Shown here piece by piece: positions 26,286-36,563 of a stretch of 64,000 bases of DNA. Position 1 is the first letter of the stretch. Each line of letters opens with the position of its first letter. Under the pieces are notes generated by a model. That model was not told the DNA's origin. It saw only the letters and a list, made by a program, of their open reading frames with translations, and searched no databases. Location: the NCBI RefSeq assembly GCF_014648675.1, contig NZ_BMRO01000002.1, positions 14,800 to 78,799 of the forward strand. The letters are read 5' to 3'. The DNA is from Actinomadura livida (GTDB taxonomy: Bacteria; Actinomycetota; Actinomycetes; Streptosporangiales; Streptosporangiaceae). A program made the position numbers and the translations under genes.

Positions 26286-27487
26286 CCGCGGAGAGGCCGC
26301 CCCGGGGCACGCCGGCGCGGCTCGGACCCGGCGACGTGCTGCGGGTCGGCGCCGCCGGCCTGCGCTCCCGGCCGGCGCGCGTGTTCCTGTCCGCGCTCGG
26401 CATCGCGATCGGCATCGCGGCGATGATCGGCGTGGTCGGGATCTCGGCGTCCAGCCGCGCCCAGCTCCAGACGACCCTCGACCGGCTCGGCACCGACCTG
26501 CTCACCGCCGGGCCCGGCCGGAGCTTCTTCGGGGACGACTCGCGGCTCCCCGCGGAGTCGGTCGGCATGGTGGCGCGGATGCCGGACGTCGAGTCGGCGT
26601 CGGCCACGGGGAAGGTGGACGCGAACGTCTACCGCAACGACCGCATCCCGGAGGGGCAGAGCGGCGGGATCAGCGTCCTCGCGGCCCGCCTCGACCTGCC
26701 CCGCACCGCTGGCCTCACGATGGCCGCCGGCACCTGGCTCAACGCGGGCACGGCGAAGTACCCGGCGGTGGTGCTCGGCTCGGAGACGGCCGGCCGGCTC
26801 GGCGTGGCGGCACCGGGCGTCCAGGTGTGGCTCGGCTCGCAGTGGTTCACCGTCGTCGGCGTCCTGGACCCGAACGAGCTGGTGCCCGAACTCGACTCCG
26901 CCGCCCTCGTCGGCTGGGACGCCGCCGCGGACCGCCTCGGCTTCGACGGGCGCCCGACCACCGTCTACACCCGCGCCCGGGACGAGGCGGTGGCGGAGGT
27001 GCGCGACCGGCTGGCCGCGACCGCCAACCCGCAGGCGCCGAACGAGGTCGAGGTCAGCCGCCCCTCGGACGCGCTGGCCGCGCGGAACGCCGCCGACCGG
27101 ACGTTCACCGCCCTCCTGCTCGGCCTCGGCGGGGTCGCGCTGCTGGTCGGCGGAGTCGGCGTCGCGAACACGATGGTGATCTCGGTCCTGGAGCGCCGCG
27201 CCGAGATCGGCCTGCGCCGCTCCCTCGGCGCGACCCGGGGCCAGATCAGGCTGCAGTTCCTCACCGAGTCGCAACTGCTCGCCGCGTTCGGCGGCGCCGG
27301 CGGCGTGGTCCTCGGCGCCGCCGTCACCGCGGTCTTCGCGGTGTCGCAGGACTGGCCGGTCGTCGTCCCGGTCTGGGCGATGGCCGGGGGTCTCCTCGCC
27401 ACCCTCGTCATCGGCGGCGCCGCCGGCCTGTACCCGGCCGTCCGCGCCGCCCGGCTGGCGCCCGCCGAGGCCATCGCGGCACCGTGA
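26282..27487 (+). CDS. MacB/FtsX-type ABC permease
   Basis: 401 residues. TM1 is [22 protein letters not shown] (about 38-60), and a long extracytoplasmic MacB_PCD domain spans about 60-270. Three C-terminal TMs follow ([46 protein letters not shown], then two more). The [15 protein letters not shown] coupling loop contacts the ATPase in the family. It is the last gene of the lipoprotein-adaptor-ATPase-permease operon, probably an antimicrobial or lipid exporter under the adjacent two-component system. Confidence 0.93.
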   Translation: MTAERPPRGTPARLGPGDVLRVGAAGLRSRPARVFLSALGIAIGIAAMIGVVGISASSRAQLQTTLDRLGTDLLTAGPGRSFFGDDSRLPAESVGMVARMPDVESASATGKVDANVYRNDRIPEGQSGGISVLAARLDLPRTAGLTMAAGTWLNAGTAKYPAVVLGSETAGRLGVAAPGVQVWLGSQWFTVVGVLDPNELVPELDSAALVGWDAAADRLGFDGRPTTVYTRARDEAVAEVRDRLAATANPQAPNEVEVSRPSDALAARNAADRTFTALLLGLGGVALLVGGVGVANTMVISVLERRAEIGLRRSLGATRGQIRLQFLTESQLLAAFGGAGGVVLGAAVTAVFAVSQDWPVVVPVWAMAGGLLATLVIGGAAGLYPAVRAARLAPAEAIAAP

Positions 27488-27502
27488 CGCGCCGGTGAAG
27501 GC

Positions 27503-27537
27503 GGAAGCCCGTCCCTGGGAGGTGGGGACGGGCTTCC
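27503..27537. terminator. bidirectional hairpin between the efflux operon and xylA
   Basis: Thirteen-base perfect arms (27503-27515 and 27525-27537) with a 9-base loop lie between two convergent genes. There is no T-run. It fits a GC-type terminator serving both directions. Confidence 0.75.
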
Positions 27538-27569
27538 GTGGGGTGGGACTTGAGCGGACCGGGAGCGGC

Positions 27570-28730
27570 CTAGGCGCGGACGCCGTAGAGGTGTTCGAGG
27601 GCGAGCTGGTCGAGGTGCTCGAAAGCGGTGCGGCGGCCGCCGAGGGCCTCGGCGTCGACGGTCGCGTCCCGCACGGACCGCCAGTCCTCGCCGTCGGCGA
27701 GGGTCGGCCGCGCCAGCTCCGCCACCTTGGCCTCGCGCAGCGCGGCCTGGACGTCGGGGTCGGCGCGGAACGCGCGCACCTTCTCGCGCAGGATCAGCCA
27801 GTTGCGCATGCACGCCGCGGCCGAGTCCCACACGCCCTGGTCGTCCTCGGTGCGGGGCGGCTTGAAGTCGAAGTGGACGGGCCCGTCGTAGTCGCTCTGG
27901 TCGATCAGGTCGACGACCCAGAACGCGCCGCGGGTGTTGCCCGCGCCGAACCGGAGGTCCTGGTCGTAGCGGGGGCCGTGCTGCCCGTTGAGGTCGATGT
28001 GGAACAGCTTGCCCTGCCACAGCGCCTGCGCCAGGCCGTGCGCGTAGTTGAGCCCCGCCATCTCCTCGTGCCCGACCTCGGGGTTCAGGCCGACGATCTC
28101 GGAGCGCTCCAGCGTCTCGATGAAGGCCAGCGCGTGCCCGACGGTGGGCAGCAGGATGTCGCCGCGCGGCTCGTTCGGCTTCGGCTCGATCGCGAACCGC
28201 AGGTCGTAGCCCTGGTCGGCGACGTAGGCGCCGAGGACGTCGAACGCCTCCTTGTAGCGGTCCAGCGCGGTCCGGACGTCCTTGGCCGCGCCGCTCTCCG
28301 CGCCCTCGCGCCCGCCCCAGCAGACGTAGGTCTTCGCGCCGAGCTCGGCGGCCAGGTCCAGGTTGTCCATGACCTTGCGCAGCGCGAACCGGCGGACGTC
28401 GCGGTCGTTGGCGGTGAACGCGCCGTCCTTGAAGACGGGGTGGCCGAACAGGTTCGTGGTGGCCGTGGTCACGACGAGGCCCGTCTCGTCCAGGGCCTTG
28501 CGGAACGCGTCGACGGCCCCCTGCCGCTCTGCGGGCGCGGCGTCGAAGTCGAACACGTCGTTGTCGTGGAAGTTCACGCCGTAGGCGCCGATCTCGGCCA
28601 GCTTGCGGACGGCGCGGTCGGCGGGCATCGGCGGGCGGGTGCCGGGGCCGAAGACGTCGACGCCCTGCCAGCCGACCGTCCAGATGCCGAACGAGAACCT
28701 GTCCTCGGGCGTGGGCGTGTAGTCGCTCAT
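27570..28730 (-). CDS. xylA: xylose isomerase
   Basis: 386 residues. [12 protein letters not shown] at the start and [13 protein letters not shown] (catalytic His/Asp pair near residues 54-57) are diagnostic. Metal-binding positions are seen in [33 protein letters not shown] and [10 protein letters not shown]. It interconverts D-xylose and D-xylulose in the cytoplasm as a tetramer with two divalent metals. The ATG at 28730 follows GGAGGTCTCCC. It lies 11 bases after xylB on the same strand, so the operon is xylB-xylA, divergent from the ROK regulator. Confidence 0.96.
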   Translation of the reverse strand: MSDYTPTPEDRFSFGIWTVGWQGVDVFGPGTRPPMPADRAVRKLAEIGAYGVNFHDNDVFDFDAAPAERQGAVDAFRKALDETGLVVTTATTNLFGHPVFKDGAFTANDRDVRRFALRKVMDNLDLAAELGAKTYVCWGGREGAESGAAKDVRTALDRYKEAFDVLGAYVADQGYDLRFAIEPKPNEPRGDILLPTVGHALAFIETLERSEIVGLNPEVGHEEMAGLNYAHGLAQALWQGKLFHIDLNGQHGPRYDQDLRFGAGNTRGAFWVVDLIDQSDYDGPVHFDFKPPRTEDDQGVWDSAAACMRNWLILREKVRAFRADPDVQAALREAKVAELARPTLADGEDWRSVRDATVDAEALGGRRTAFEHLDQLALEHLYGVRA

Positions 28731-28741
28731 GGGAGACCTCC

Positions 28742-30124
28742 TCAGATCTGCGGGGCGGAATCGCGCAGCGCCGCGTAGCGCTCGCGGATCTCCTGCCCGG
28801 TGTGCTCGCTGGTGTGCTCGGTCGCCGGCGGCGCCGGCCAGGCGGGCGGCTCCGGCGTCCCGGCGAGCGCCCAGGCCGCCTGGCGGGCGGCCCCGAGCGC
28901 GACGTACTCGGCGGGCTCGGGGACGGCCACCGGCGTCCCGAAGATCGCCGGAGCGAGGGTCCGGACGGCCCGCGAGCGGGCGCCCCCGCCGATCAGCAGG
29001 GTGCGGCGGGGGCGGACGCCCTGCGCGGCGAGGTGGTCCACGGCGTCGGCGAGCGAGCACAGCAGCGCCTCCACCGCGGCGCGCGCCACGTTCTCCCGCG
29101 TCGCGTTGGCCGTGGTGAGCCCCGCGAGCACGCCGGTCGCGTCCGGCCGGTCCGGGGTCCGCTCGCCGTCGAGGTAGGGCAGCAGGGTCACGCCGCCGGC
29201 GCCCGGCGCGGCGGCGAGGGCGAGCGCGGACAGCTCGTCCAGCGCCGCCCCGGTGATCGCCGCGGCGGCCGTCAGGATCCGGGCGGCGTTCAGCGTGGCG
29301 ACGAGCGGCAGGAACCGGCCGGTGGCGTCGGCGAACCCCGCGACCAGGCCGGACGGGTCGGCGGCGGGCTCGTCCGCGACCGCGAAGGCCGTGCCGGACG
29401 TGCCGATCGACACCACGACGTCGCCGGGCCGCAGCCCGAGGCCGAGCGCCGCGCCCATGTTGTCGCCGGTGCCCGCGCCGAGCGCCGCGCCCCACGCCGT
29501 CTCGCCGACCCGCTCGCCCGGCGCGGCGACGCGCGGCGGCTCGGCGTCCCGGCCGAGCGCGGCCCGCAGCAGGCCGGGCACGTAGCCGCCGGCCGCGGGG
29601 GACCAGTAGCCGGTCCCGGACGCGTCACCGCGGTCGGTGACCGGCTCGGCGGCACCGAGCCGCAGCGTCAGCCAGTCGTGCGGGAGCAGCACCCGCTCGG
29701 TGCGCCGCGCGTTGGCGGGTTCGTGCTCGGCCATCCAGCGCAGCTTGGTGACGGTGAACGAGGCGCGCGGCACGCTGCCGGTCCGCTCCGCCCACGCCTT
29801 GGCGCCGCCCTGCTCCTCGACGAGGGCGCGGGCCTGCGGCGCCGAGCGGGTGTCGTTCCACAGCAGGGCGGGCCGGACGACCTCGCCCGCGCCGTCGAGG
29901 GCGACCATGCCGTGCTGCTGCGCGGCGACCGCGACCGCGTCGGCCCGTTCGAGGAGCTCCCGCGCCCGCGACAGCGCGTTCCACCAGTGGTCGGGATGGC
30001 ATTCGGTGCCGTCGGGGTGCGGTGCCGTCGCCTCGGCGACGACCGCGCCGTCCCCGGCGCGGCACAGGACGACCTTCGTCGACTGGGTCGAGGAGTCGAC
30101 GCCCGCGACCAGGTTCCCGGTCAT
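28742..30124 (-). CDS. xylB: xylulokinase
   Basis: 460 residues of the FGGY kinase family: [16 protein letters not shown] (phosphate loop 1) at the N-terminus, [11 protein letters not shown] (substrate contacts), [19 protein letters not shown] and [13 protein letters not shown] in the second domain, and [21 protein letters not shown] near the C-terminus. It phosphorylates D-xylulose to xylulose-5-phosphate, feeding the pentose phosphate pathway. It is the first gene of the operon, with the divergent ROK regulator 89 bases away. Confidence 0.95.
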   Translation of the reverse strand: MTGNLVAGVDSSTQSTKVVLCRAGDGAVVAEATAPHPDGTECHPDHWWNALSRARELLERADAVAVAAQQHGMVALDGAGEVVRPALLWNDTRSAPQARALVEEQGGAKAWAERTGSVPRASFTVTKLRWMAEHEPANARRTERVLLPHDWLTLRLGAAEPVTDRGDASGTGYWSPAAGGYVPGLLRAALGRDAEPPRVAAPGERVGETAWGAALGAGTGDNMGAALGLGLRPGDVVVSIGTSGTAFAVADEPAADPSGLVAGFADATGRFLPLVATLNAARILTAAAAITGAALDELSALALAAAPGAGGVTLLPYLDGERTPDRPDATGVLAGLTTANATRENVARAAVEALLCSLADAVDHLAAQGVRPRRTLLIGGGARSRAVRTLAPAIFGTPVAVPEPAEYVALGAARQAAWALAGTPEPPAWPAPPATEHTSEHTGQEIRERYAALRDSAPQI

Positions 30125-30151
30125 CCGCCCACCTTTCGTAAAAAGCGTGGA

Positions 30152-30205
30152 CTAATTAACGTAGCAGAGGGGCACGATCCTGCCTATACACCGGTTTCAA
30201 TTAGG
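30152..30205. promoter_or_regulatory. candidate XylR (ROK) operators in the xylB/xylR divergent gap
   Basis: CTAATTAA (30152-30159) and CAATTAGG (30198-30205) are related AATTAG-core elements in inverse orientation, separated by 38 bases. They lie in the only AT-rich patches between xylB and the regulator. ROK repressors of xylose operons bind AT-rich dyads in this position. Confidence 0.5.
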
Positions 30206-30213
30206 GTTCATTC

Positions 30214-31419
30214 ATGACGAAGTCCGCGAACGCCCCCGTCCGGCACGCGACGATGCGCGAGCGGAACCTCGCCGTCGTCCTGGAGCACATCGCCCGCCAC
30301 CAGCCCGTGACCCGGGCGCGGCTCGCCGAGCTGACGGGCTTCACCAAGACGACCGTCTCCAACCTCGTCGGCCTGCTGGAGGGCGCGGGGCTGGTGCGGG
30401 GCGGCGCGCCCGTCCACGAGGGGGAGCGCGGGCGGCCGGGCGTGGGCGTGTCCGTCCGCGGCGACGGCGCCGCCGGGCTCGGCCTGGAGGTCAACGTCGA
30501 CTACCTCGCCGCCTGCGTGCTCGACCTCGGCAAGCGGGTGCGCTACCGGCACGTGCTCAGCACCGACCACCGCGGGCGCGAGCCCGGGGCCGTCCTCGCC
30601 GCGCTGTCCGCGCTGGCGGCCGAGGCCGTCTCCGCCGTCGCGGCGCAGGGCCTGGCCGTCGCCGGCGCGGCGGTCGCGCTCCCCGGCCTGCTCGACCGGG
30701 AGGAGGGCGTCGTGCGGCACGCCCCGAACCTCGGCTGGACCGACGTCCCCGTGACCGGCGCGCCCGGCCTCGACCTGGCGCTGCCCACCGAGTACGACAA
30801 CGAGGCCAACCTGGCCGCCCTCGGCGAGCTGTGGTTCGGCGGCGGCGCCGGGCTCGGCGACTTCGTGCACGTCTCGGGCGAGATCGGGATCGGCGCGGGC
30901 ATCGTCGTGGACGGCCGGGTGTTCCGCGGGGCCCACGGCTTCGCCGGGGAGCTGGGGCATCTGGTGGCCGACCCGGCCGGCCCGCCCTGCTCCTGCGGCG
31001 GCCGGGGCTGCCTGGAGCAGGTCGCCGGGCAGGAGGCGATCCTGCGCGCGGCGGGGCTGCCGGTGGCCGGGCCCGGAACCGCTCCCGACGACCCGGTGCG
31101 GACGCTCGCCGGCCGCCTGGACGCCGGCGACCCGGCCGCCCGGGACGCGGTGGACCGGGCCGGCCGCGCGCTCGGCGGGGCGCTCGCCTCCGTCGTCAAC
31201 CTGATCGACCCGGACACCGTCGTGCTCGGCGGGGTGTTCTCCCCGCTGGCCGCCTGGATCCGCCCGCCGATCGAGGCCGTCCTCGCCGGCGGCTCCGGCT
31301 CCCTGCGCCGCGGCGCGCCGCCGGTCGAGGTCTCCGGCCTCGCGGAGGGCGCGGCCGTCCTGGGCGCCGCCGGCCTCGTCATAGAAAGAGTCATCGCCGA
31401 CCCCGCCCTGCTGCTCTAG
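30214..31419 (+). CDS. xylR: ROK family xylose-operon repressor (XylR type)
   Basis: 401 residues. The winged HTH HQPVTRARLAELTGFTKTTVSNLVGLLEGAGLV lies at about 28-60. The ROK sugar-kinase-like domain has GEIGIGAGIVVDG and the zinc motif GHLVADPAGPPCSCGGRGCLEQVAG (CxCGxxGCxE). In XylR repressors xylose binding releases the operator. Its position directly divergent from xylBA supports that assignment. It ends in a palindromic hairpin that also contains the stop codon of the convergent GH43 gene. Confidence 0.9.
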   Translation: MTKSANAPVRHATMRERNLAVVLEHIARHQPVTRARLAELTGFTKTTVSNLVGLLEGAGLVRGGAPVHEGERGRPGVGVSVRGDGAAGLGLEVNVDYLAACVLDLGKRVRYRHVLSTDHRGREPGAVLAALSALAAEAVSAVAAQGLAVAGAAVALPGLLDREEGVVRHAPNLGWTDVPVTGAPGLDLALPTEYDNEANLAALGELWFGGGAGLGDFVHVSGEIGIGAGIVVDGRVFRGAHGFAGELGHLVADPAGPPCSCGGRGCLEQVAGQEAILRAAGLPVAGPGTAPDDPVRTLAGRLDAGDPAARDAVDRAGRALGGALASVVNLIDPDTVVLGGVFSPLAAWIRPPIEAVLAGGSGSLRRGAPPVEVSGLAEGAAVLGAAGLVIERVIADPALLL

Positions 31420-31447
31420 CGCCGGCCGGATCCGGCGGGCGCTAGAG
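31414..31447. terminator. palindromic terminator shared by xylR and the GH43 gene
   Basis: CTCTAGCGCC (31414-31423) and GGCGCTAGAG (31438-31447) pair perfectly around an inner CCGGATCCGG. Both convergent stop codons lie within the arms, so one hairpin ends both genes. Confidence 0.75.
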
Positions 31448-33001
31448 GGGGCGGTACTCGAACCAGGCGAAGTCCGCGTGGTTGGTGCTCGCGCGGCCGT
31501 TCGCGGTGGCGTACGGGCCGATGTAGACGCCGGTGAAACCGCCCGCGACCTGGCTGCTCAGGATGTCGCCGTCCACGGGGTCGCCGAGCGGCGTCCAGCC
31601 GTCCGGCCCGGCCGCGTCGCCGGGCGCGTAGGACGCCCGGTACCAGCGGCCGCGGGCCTCGAACCCGAGCCGGACCGGCCCGGAGACGGCCGGCGCCGCG
31701 GCCAGCACCGTCTCGATCCCCTGCTCCCGCTTGACGAGGCGGATGCCGTCGGCGGCCGAGACGAGCACGACGTGGAAGTCGTTGTTCTGGACCAGGGCGA
31801 GACCCGCCCACTCCTCGTCGGCGGGGGCGAAGTCGAGCGAGGTGAACGCGGCGAAGTCGCGGTGCTGCTGGCGCCGCCCGACGAACGAGGGGCTGGCGAC
31901 GTCGGCGAGGCTCTCCGGCCGGACGCGCAGCCGCAGGTGCCCGGGGCGCTCGTCCAGGCTCCACCAGCGTTCCCGCGGGGCGCGCAGCACGTTCCAGACG
32001 GGCGCCAGCTCCGGCCCGTCGAACTGGTCGCACTGCGGCACCGCGGGCCACGGGTGCGGCGGGAGGGCGGGGACCGGCGGGTCGGGCTCCACCCGGCCGC
32101 CGGTCACCGGCCAGCCTTCCTCCCAGGTCACCGGGGTCAGGAACGTCTCCCGGCCGAGGACGCACCGGTCGCCGTGGTGCGGCCGCATCCCGAGCAGGAC
32201 CATCCACCAATCGCCGTCCGGCGTCTCGACGAGGTCGGCGTGGCCGGTCCCGACGATGGGATGGCCGGCGCCGAGGTTCCGGTGGGTCAGCACCGGGTTG
32301 CGCGGGTTCCCCCTGTACGGGCCGGTGACCTCGTCGGCCCGCGCGGCCATCACGGCGTGGTCCAGCGCGGTGCCGCCCTCCGCCGTGAGCAGGTAGTACC
32401 GCCCGCCGATCTTGTAGAGGTGGGAGCCCTCCGACCAGATCGCGTCCTTCACCGCGCCGTCCCAGATGACGTGCTCCTCGCCGGTGAGGGCGAGGGCGGA
32501 CGGGTCGAACTCGCGCAGCCAGATCTCCGTGTGCCCCTCGTACCGCCCGGTGAGCCGGGTGCCGGTGCACCAGGCGCGGCCGTCGTCGTCGAAGAACAGG
32601 GACGGGTCGATGCCCTCGCCGTCCAGCCGGTGCGCGTCCGACCACGGCCCGGCCGGATCGGACGCGGTCAGCACGAAGTGCCCCGACCACTCCGGGCTGT
32701 CCACCAGCGTGCAGATCAGGTAGAAGCGCCCCTCCCCGCCCGGGGGCGCGTGGTGCCGCAGCGTCGGCGCGTACAGCCCGCCGGACGCGGGGACCTCCTG
32801 CAGCGGGAGCTGGTCCGGCCGGTCCAGCGCGTGCCCGATCTGCCGCCAGTGCACCAGGTCGCGGCTGTGGAACACCGGCAGGCCCGGGAACCACTCGAAC
32901 GTCGACGTCACGAGGTAGAAGTCGTCGCCCACCCGGCAGATCGACGGATCGGGGTGGCACCCCGGCAGGACCGGGTTCTCGAATCGCGCGGCGGACGTCA
33001 C
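31442..33001 (-). CDS. GH43 beta-xylosidase / arabinofuranosidase
   Basis: 519 residues, no signal peptide, so intracellular. The five-bladed propeller begins FENPVLPGCHPDPSICRVGDDFYLVTSTFEW (catalytic base Asp in HPDPS). DGEGIDPSLFFDDDG carries the pKa-modulating Asp, and DAIWSEGSHLYKIGG the acid Glu. A GH43_C2-type beta-sandwich (DQFDGPELAPVWNVLR onward) fills the last 200 residues, as in GH43_11 xylosidases. It cleaves xylo-oligosaccharides to xylose inside the cell. The start is a GTG overlapping the GH3 stop by four bases. Confidence 0.92.
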   Translation of the reverse strand: MTSAARFENPVLPGCHPDPSICRVGDDFYLVTSTFEWFPGLPVFHSRDLVHWRQIGHALDRPDQLPLQEVPASGGLYAPTLRHHAPPGGEGRFYLICTLVDSPEWSGHFVLTASDPAGPWSDAHRLDGEGIDPSLFFDDDGRAWCTGTRLTGRYEGHTEIWLREFDPSALALTGEEHVIWDGAVKDAIWSEGSHLYKIGGRYYLLTAEGGTALDHAVMAARADEVTGPYRGNPRNPVLTHRNLGAGHPIVGTGHADLVETPDGDWWMVLLGMRPHHGDRCVLGRETFLTPVTWEEGWPVTGGRVEPDPPVPALPPHPWPAVPQCDQFDGPELAPVWNVLRAPRERWWSLDERPGHLRLRVRPESLADVASPSFVGRRQQHRDFAAFTSLDFAPADEEWAGLALVQNNDFHVVLVSAADGIRLVKREQGIETVLAAAPAVSGPVRLGFEARGRWYRASYAPGDAAGPDGWTPLGDPVDGDILSSQVAGGFTGVYIGPYATANGRASTNHADFAWFEYRPL

Positions 33002-35328
33002 AGCAGCGTCACCTCCACCGGGACCGACAGGACCCGGTCCGCGCCGAGGACGCGGACGGGGCCCTCCAGGGTGAACGAGTCCTCCAGGGGCGTGTCGGCG
33101 CTCGACCCGCCGACGTGGACGCCGATCTCGCCGGGCTCGACGATGCGCCGCAGGTCGGGCCCGGTGAACGAGGTCCGGTCGGCGTGCACGTCGAACTCGA
33201 CCCGCGCCGCGTCGCCGGGCTCCAGGCGGACCCGGGCCCATCCGGCGAGCCAGCGCACCGGCCGCACCACCGACGCGACCGGGTCGGACAGGTACAGCTG
33301 CACGACCTCGGTCCCCGGGCGGTCTCCCGTGTTGCGGACGACCGCGCTGACCGTGACCGACCCGTCCGTGCCGGCCGGGCCGCCGACCCGCAGGCCGCCG
33401 TACTCGAACCGCGTCCAGGTCAGGCCGTGGCCGAACGGGAACAGCGGGGCCGGGTCGACCTCGCTCCAGTCGTGCGGGCCGTCCATCTTCGAGCGCAGGT
33501 AGGTGACGGGCGGGCCGGTCGGGGTGCGGGGCACGCTGATCGGCATCCGCCCGGACGGCTCGACCCGTCCCGCGAGGACCCCGGCGACCGCCCGGCCGCC
33601 CTCCTCGCCCGGCAGGAACGCCTGCACGACGGCCGCGGCCCGGTCGGCGATGTCCCCCAGCGCGTAGGGGCGGCCGGTGAGCAGGACGACGACCGTGGGC
33701 GTGCCGGTGCCGATCACCGCGGCGGCCAGCTCGGCCTGCCGGCCCGGCAGCGCCAGGGTCTCGGCGTCGCAGCCCTCCCCGGACGTGCCGCGGCCGAACA
33801 GCCCGGCGCGGTCGCCGAGCGCCAGCACGCACAGCCCGGCATCGCGCGCCGCCGCCACGGCCGCGTCGATGTCGGCGTCGTCGGCGACGAGGACGTCCTC
33901 GGACCCCGCCACCCGCACGCCGGGCAGCTCGTCCCGCAGCGCCTCCGCCAGCGTCGGGATCTCCACGCCCAGCGGCAGCTCCGGATGCTGCCGCCCGACG
34001 TGGCTCGGGAACGTGTAGCAGCCCATCATCGCGAACGGGTCCTCGGCGAGCGGCCCCGCCAGCACGACCCCGGAACCGGAGCGCAGCGGCAGCGCGCCGC
34101 CGTCGTTGGCCAGCAGCACGACCGACTCCTCGGCCAGCCGCCGCGCCAGCGCCCGGTGCTCGGGCGGGTCGAGGTCCAGGGCCGCGCCGTCCCCGTCGGC
34201 CGGCGGCCCGTCCAGCAGGCCCAGCTCGGCCTTGAGGGTGAGGACGCGCGCGGCGGCGCGGTCCAGCAGGTCCTCGGGCACGGCGCCCTGCCGGACCTGC
34301 TCGATCAGCGGCGTGCCGTAGCAGCGCACGGTCGGCAGCTCCATGTCGATCCCGGCCCGCAGGGCGAGCGCCGCGGCCTCGCCGCGGGAGGCGGCGACGC
34401 GGTGCCGGGTCTGCAGGAACGAGATGCCGAAGTAGTCGGCGACGACGATGCCCGTCAGGCCCAGCTGGTCGCGCAGCAGCCCGGTCAGCAGCCGCTCGTC
34501 GGCCGCGGCGGGCATCCCGTCCACGTCGGTGTAGGAGTGCATGACCGAGCGGGCGCCGCCGTCGCGCAGCGCCATCACGAACGGCTCGACGATGACGTCG
34601 GCGAACTCGCGCGGCCCGATCGGGGTGGGCGCCATGTTCCGGCCGGCGCGGGAGGCGGAGTAGCCGGCGAAGTGCTTGAGCGTCGAGACGATGCCGGATC
34701 GTTCCAAGCCCTGGACGTAGGCCGTGCCGAGGACGCTCACGAGGTACGGGTCCTCCCCGATGCACTCCTCCGTCCGGCCCCAGCGCGGGTCGCGGACGAC
34801 GTCCAGCACCGGGGCGAGGCCCTGGTGGACGCCGGCCGCCCGCATGCTCGCGCCGATCGCCGCGGCCATCTCGCCGACGAGGCCGGCGTCGAACGTCGCG
34901 CCCCAGGCCGGCGGGCTGGGGAACACGGTGGCGCCCCACGTCATGAAGCCGTTGAGGCACTCCTCGTGCGCGATCGCCGGGATGCCGAACCGGTTCGCGG
35001 CGGCGACGCGGCGCTGCAGCTCGCGGAGCCGGGCGGCGGACTCGGCGGCCGGGACGGGCACGGTCCCGTACACCCGGGTGAGCTGGCCGAGGCCGCGGTC
35101 GATGACCTCGTCCAGCGTCGGGGCGAGCTCGTGGGAGTCGTCCTCCATCGGGGCCACGGGGGCGCCGGGCTCGGCGGGCATCGCCCAGTACCCGGCGAGC
35201 TGGCCCGCCTTCTCCTCCGGCGTCATCCGGGCCAGCAGGTCGGCGACCCGCTCGGCGACCGGCAGCCCGCGGTCGCGCCAGGGTTCACGGGTGGCGCTCG
35301 CGCTCGGGGCCGGGACGGCTTCGGTCAT
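32998..35328 (-). CDS. GH3 beta-xylosidase / beta-glucosidase
   Basis: 776 residues without a signal peptide. N-terminal (alpha/beta)8 domain: LLARMTPEEKAGQL, RWGRTEECIGEDPYLVSVLGTAYVQGL, LKHFAGYSASRAGRNMAP. The nucleophile is Asp298 in GIVVADYFGI. The alpha/beta sandwich follows (VVLLANDGGALPLRSG) with EDPFAMMGCYTFPSHVG, and a C-terminal fibronectin-III-like domain (ARVRLEPGDAARVEFDV). The combination with GH43 and the adjacent xylo-oligosaccharide importer favours xylosidase. It overlaps both its neighbours by four bases: LacI regulator-GH3-GH43 form one operon. Confidence 0.92.
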   Translation of the reverse strand: MTEAVPAPSASATREPWRDRGLPVAERVADLLARMTPEEKAGQLAGYWAMPAEPGAPVAPMEDDSHELAPTLDEVIDRGLGQLTRVYGTVPVPAAESAARLRELQRRVAAANRFGIPAIAHEECLNGFMTWGATVFPSPPAWGATFDAGLVGEMAAAIGASMRAAGVHQGLAPVLDVVRDPRWGRTEECIGEDPYLVSVLGTAYVQGLERSGIVSTLKHFAGYSASRAGRNMAPTPIGPREFADVIVEPFVMALRDGGARSVMHSYTDVDGMPAAADERLLTGLLRDQLGLTGIVVADYFGISFLQTRHRVAASRGEAAALALRAGIDMELPTVRCYGTPLIEQVRQGAVPEDLLDRAAARVLTLKAELGLLDGPPADGDGAALDLDPPEHRALARRLAEESVVLLANDGGALPLRSGSGVVLAGPLAEDPFAMMGCYTFPSHVGRQHPELPLGVEIPTLAEALRDELPGVRVAGSEDVLVADDADIDAAVAAARDAGLCVLALGDRAGLFGRGTSGEGCDAETLALPGRQAELAAAVIGTGTPTVVVLLTGRPYALGDIADRAAAVVQAFLPGEEGGRAVAGVLAGRVEPSGRMPISVPRTPTGPPVTYLRSKMDGPHDWSEVDPAPLFPFGHGLTWTRFEYGGLRVGGPAGTDGSVTVSAVVRNTGDRPGTEVVQLYLSDPVASVVRPVRWLAGWARVRLEPGDAARVEFDVHADRTSFTGPDLRRIVEPGEIGVHVGGSSADTPLEDSFTLEGPVRVLGADRVLSVPVEVTLL

Positions 35329-36377
35329 CGCTCCTCCGAGGGTGGTGGTGCGGTGGAGGCGCGGACACGCAGATCGGTGGCCAGCTCCACGCGGGGGGTC
35401 AGGGGCGGCCGCCCGTCGAGCAGCTGGAGCAGGGTGCGGGCCGCGACGCGGCCCATCTCCTCCAGCGGCTGCCGGACGGTCGTCAGCGGCGGCGACAGCC
35501 ACTCGCAGGTCGGCAGGTCGTCGAAGCCGACGACGCTCAGGTCCTCGGGGATGCGCAGGCCGGCGAGCCGGGCCGCCTGGTAGGCGCCCATCGCCTGCTC
35601 GTCGCTGCCGGCGAAGACCGCCGTCGGCGGTTCCGGGAGCTCCAGCAGCTCGCGCGTGCGGGCGAACCCGCCCCGGTGGTGGAAGTCGCCGTAGCGGACG
35701 AGGTCCTTGTCGACGGCGATACCGGCGCGCTCCAGCGCCGTCCGGTAGCCGTCCACCCGGGCCTGGGTGCAGAGCATGTCCTCCGGGCCGCCGATCATGC
35801 CGATGCGGCGGTGGCCCAGCTCGATCAGGTGCTCGGTGGCGGACATCCCGCCGGCCCAGTTGGTGGCGCCGACGCTGGCGATGTCGTTGTCCGGGATGTT
35901 CACCGGGTCGACGAGGACGAGCCCCACCCCGGCCCGCGCCAGCTGGTCGCGCTGGCGGCGGGTCATGCGGGACGTCACCAGGATGACGCCGTCGCTGTGG
36001 TGCAGTGCGGGCAGGTTCGCCCAGCTGGGCGGGCGCGCGTCGTCCTCCCGCACCAGCGAGACGACGACGCCGGTGCCGTGCTCGGCGCACTCGGCCTCCA
36101 CGCCGCGCAGGATCTCCACCGCCCAGGGGCTGTCCAGCCCGGCGAGGACGAGGTCGATCAGGCCGGACCGGCGGGCGCGCCGGGCGCCGCCGGGCCCGGG
36201 GTAGTTGTGGGTGCGCAGCAGCGCCTCGACCCGCTCGCGGGTCGCGGCGGCGACGTCGGTCCGGCCGTTGAGGACCTTGGACACCGTGGCGGGGGAGACG
36301 CCCGCCTCGGCGGCGATGAGCGCCAGCGTCGGCCGGGACGGCCGGTCCGGCATCTCGTCGGTGGTGCGCACGGGCAC
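35325..36377 (-). CDS. LacI family regulator of the xylo-oligosaccharide genes (BxlR-like)
   Basis: 350 residues. HTH TLALIAAEAGVSPATVSKVLNGRTDVAAATRERVEALL (about 16-55) is followed by a periplasmic-binding-like effector domain (DGVILVTSRMT; SVVGFDDLPTCEWLSPPLTTVRQPLEEMG). The GTG start has an AAGGAG ribosome site. It is the first gene of its operon and divergent from the importer; in Streptomyces BxlR governs the same gene set (bxlEFG-A). Palindromes at 36402-36421 and 36550-36563 are its likely targets. Xylobiose-type sugars are the expected inducers. Confidence 0.9.
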   Translation of the reverse strand: MPVRTTDEMPDRPSRPTLALIAAEAGVSPATVSKVLNGRTDVAAATRERVEALLRTHNYPGPGGARRARRSGLIDLVLAGLDSPWAVEILRGVEAECAEHGTGVVVSLVREDDARPPSWANLPALHHSDGVILVTSRMTRRQRDQLARAGVGLVLVDPVNIPDNDIASVGATNWAGGMSATEHLIELGHRRIGMIGGPEDMLCTQARVDGYRTALERAGIAVDKDLVRYGDFHHRGGFARTRELLELPEPPTAVFAGSDEQAMGAYQAARLAGLRIPEDLSVVGFDDLPTCEWLSPPLTTVRQPLEEMGRVAARTLLQLLDGRPPLTPRVELATDLRVRASTAPPPSEER

Positions 36378-36401
36378 GCTCTTCTCCTTGCCGAGGAAAC
36401 G

Positions 36402-36421
36402 ATTGCGAACAGTATCGCAAT
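36402..36421. promoter_or_regulatory. inverted repeat ATTGCGA-N6-TCGCAAT upstream of the LacI gene
   Basis: Perfect seven-base arms extend, with one inserted base, to GAAAC...GTTTC on the outside, about 12 of 13 positions. It sits 25-44 bases before the LacI start, so autoregulation is likely. The sequence differs from the palindrome near the importer. Confidence 0.6.
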
Positions 36422-36549
36422 GTTTCGCAGACTCCTAGCCCCCAGTATCGATAACTCTTCCGCACCTAATTGCGGTCAACCGCCGCTGAGGGGTTGACCG
36501 TAGGGGGTCGCGTTCTTAGAGTTCCACGTCAACGGAGCCCCGAAGACTT

Positions 36550-36563
36550 TCGAAATATTTCGA
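36550..36563. promoter_or_regulatory. perfect palindrome TCGAAATATTTCGA before the sugar importer
   Basis: A 14-base perfect palindrome, AT-rich at the centre, 65 bases before the binding-protein start. LacI-family xylan regulators of actinomycetes use CGAA...TTCG type operators, so this is the probable operator of the importer. Confidence 0.65.

Noticed and set aside
33115..35583. 822-codon open frame antisense to the GH3 gene
   Set aside because: Low-complexity Arg/Gly/Ala/Val translation without domains. A shadow of the GH3 gene.
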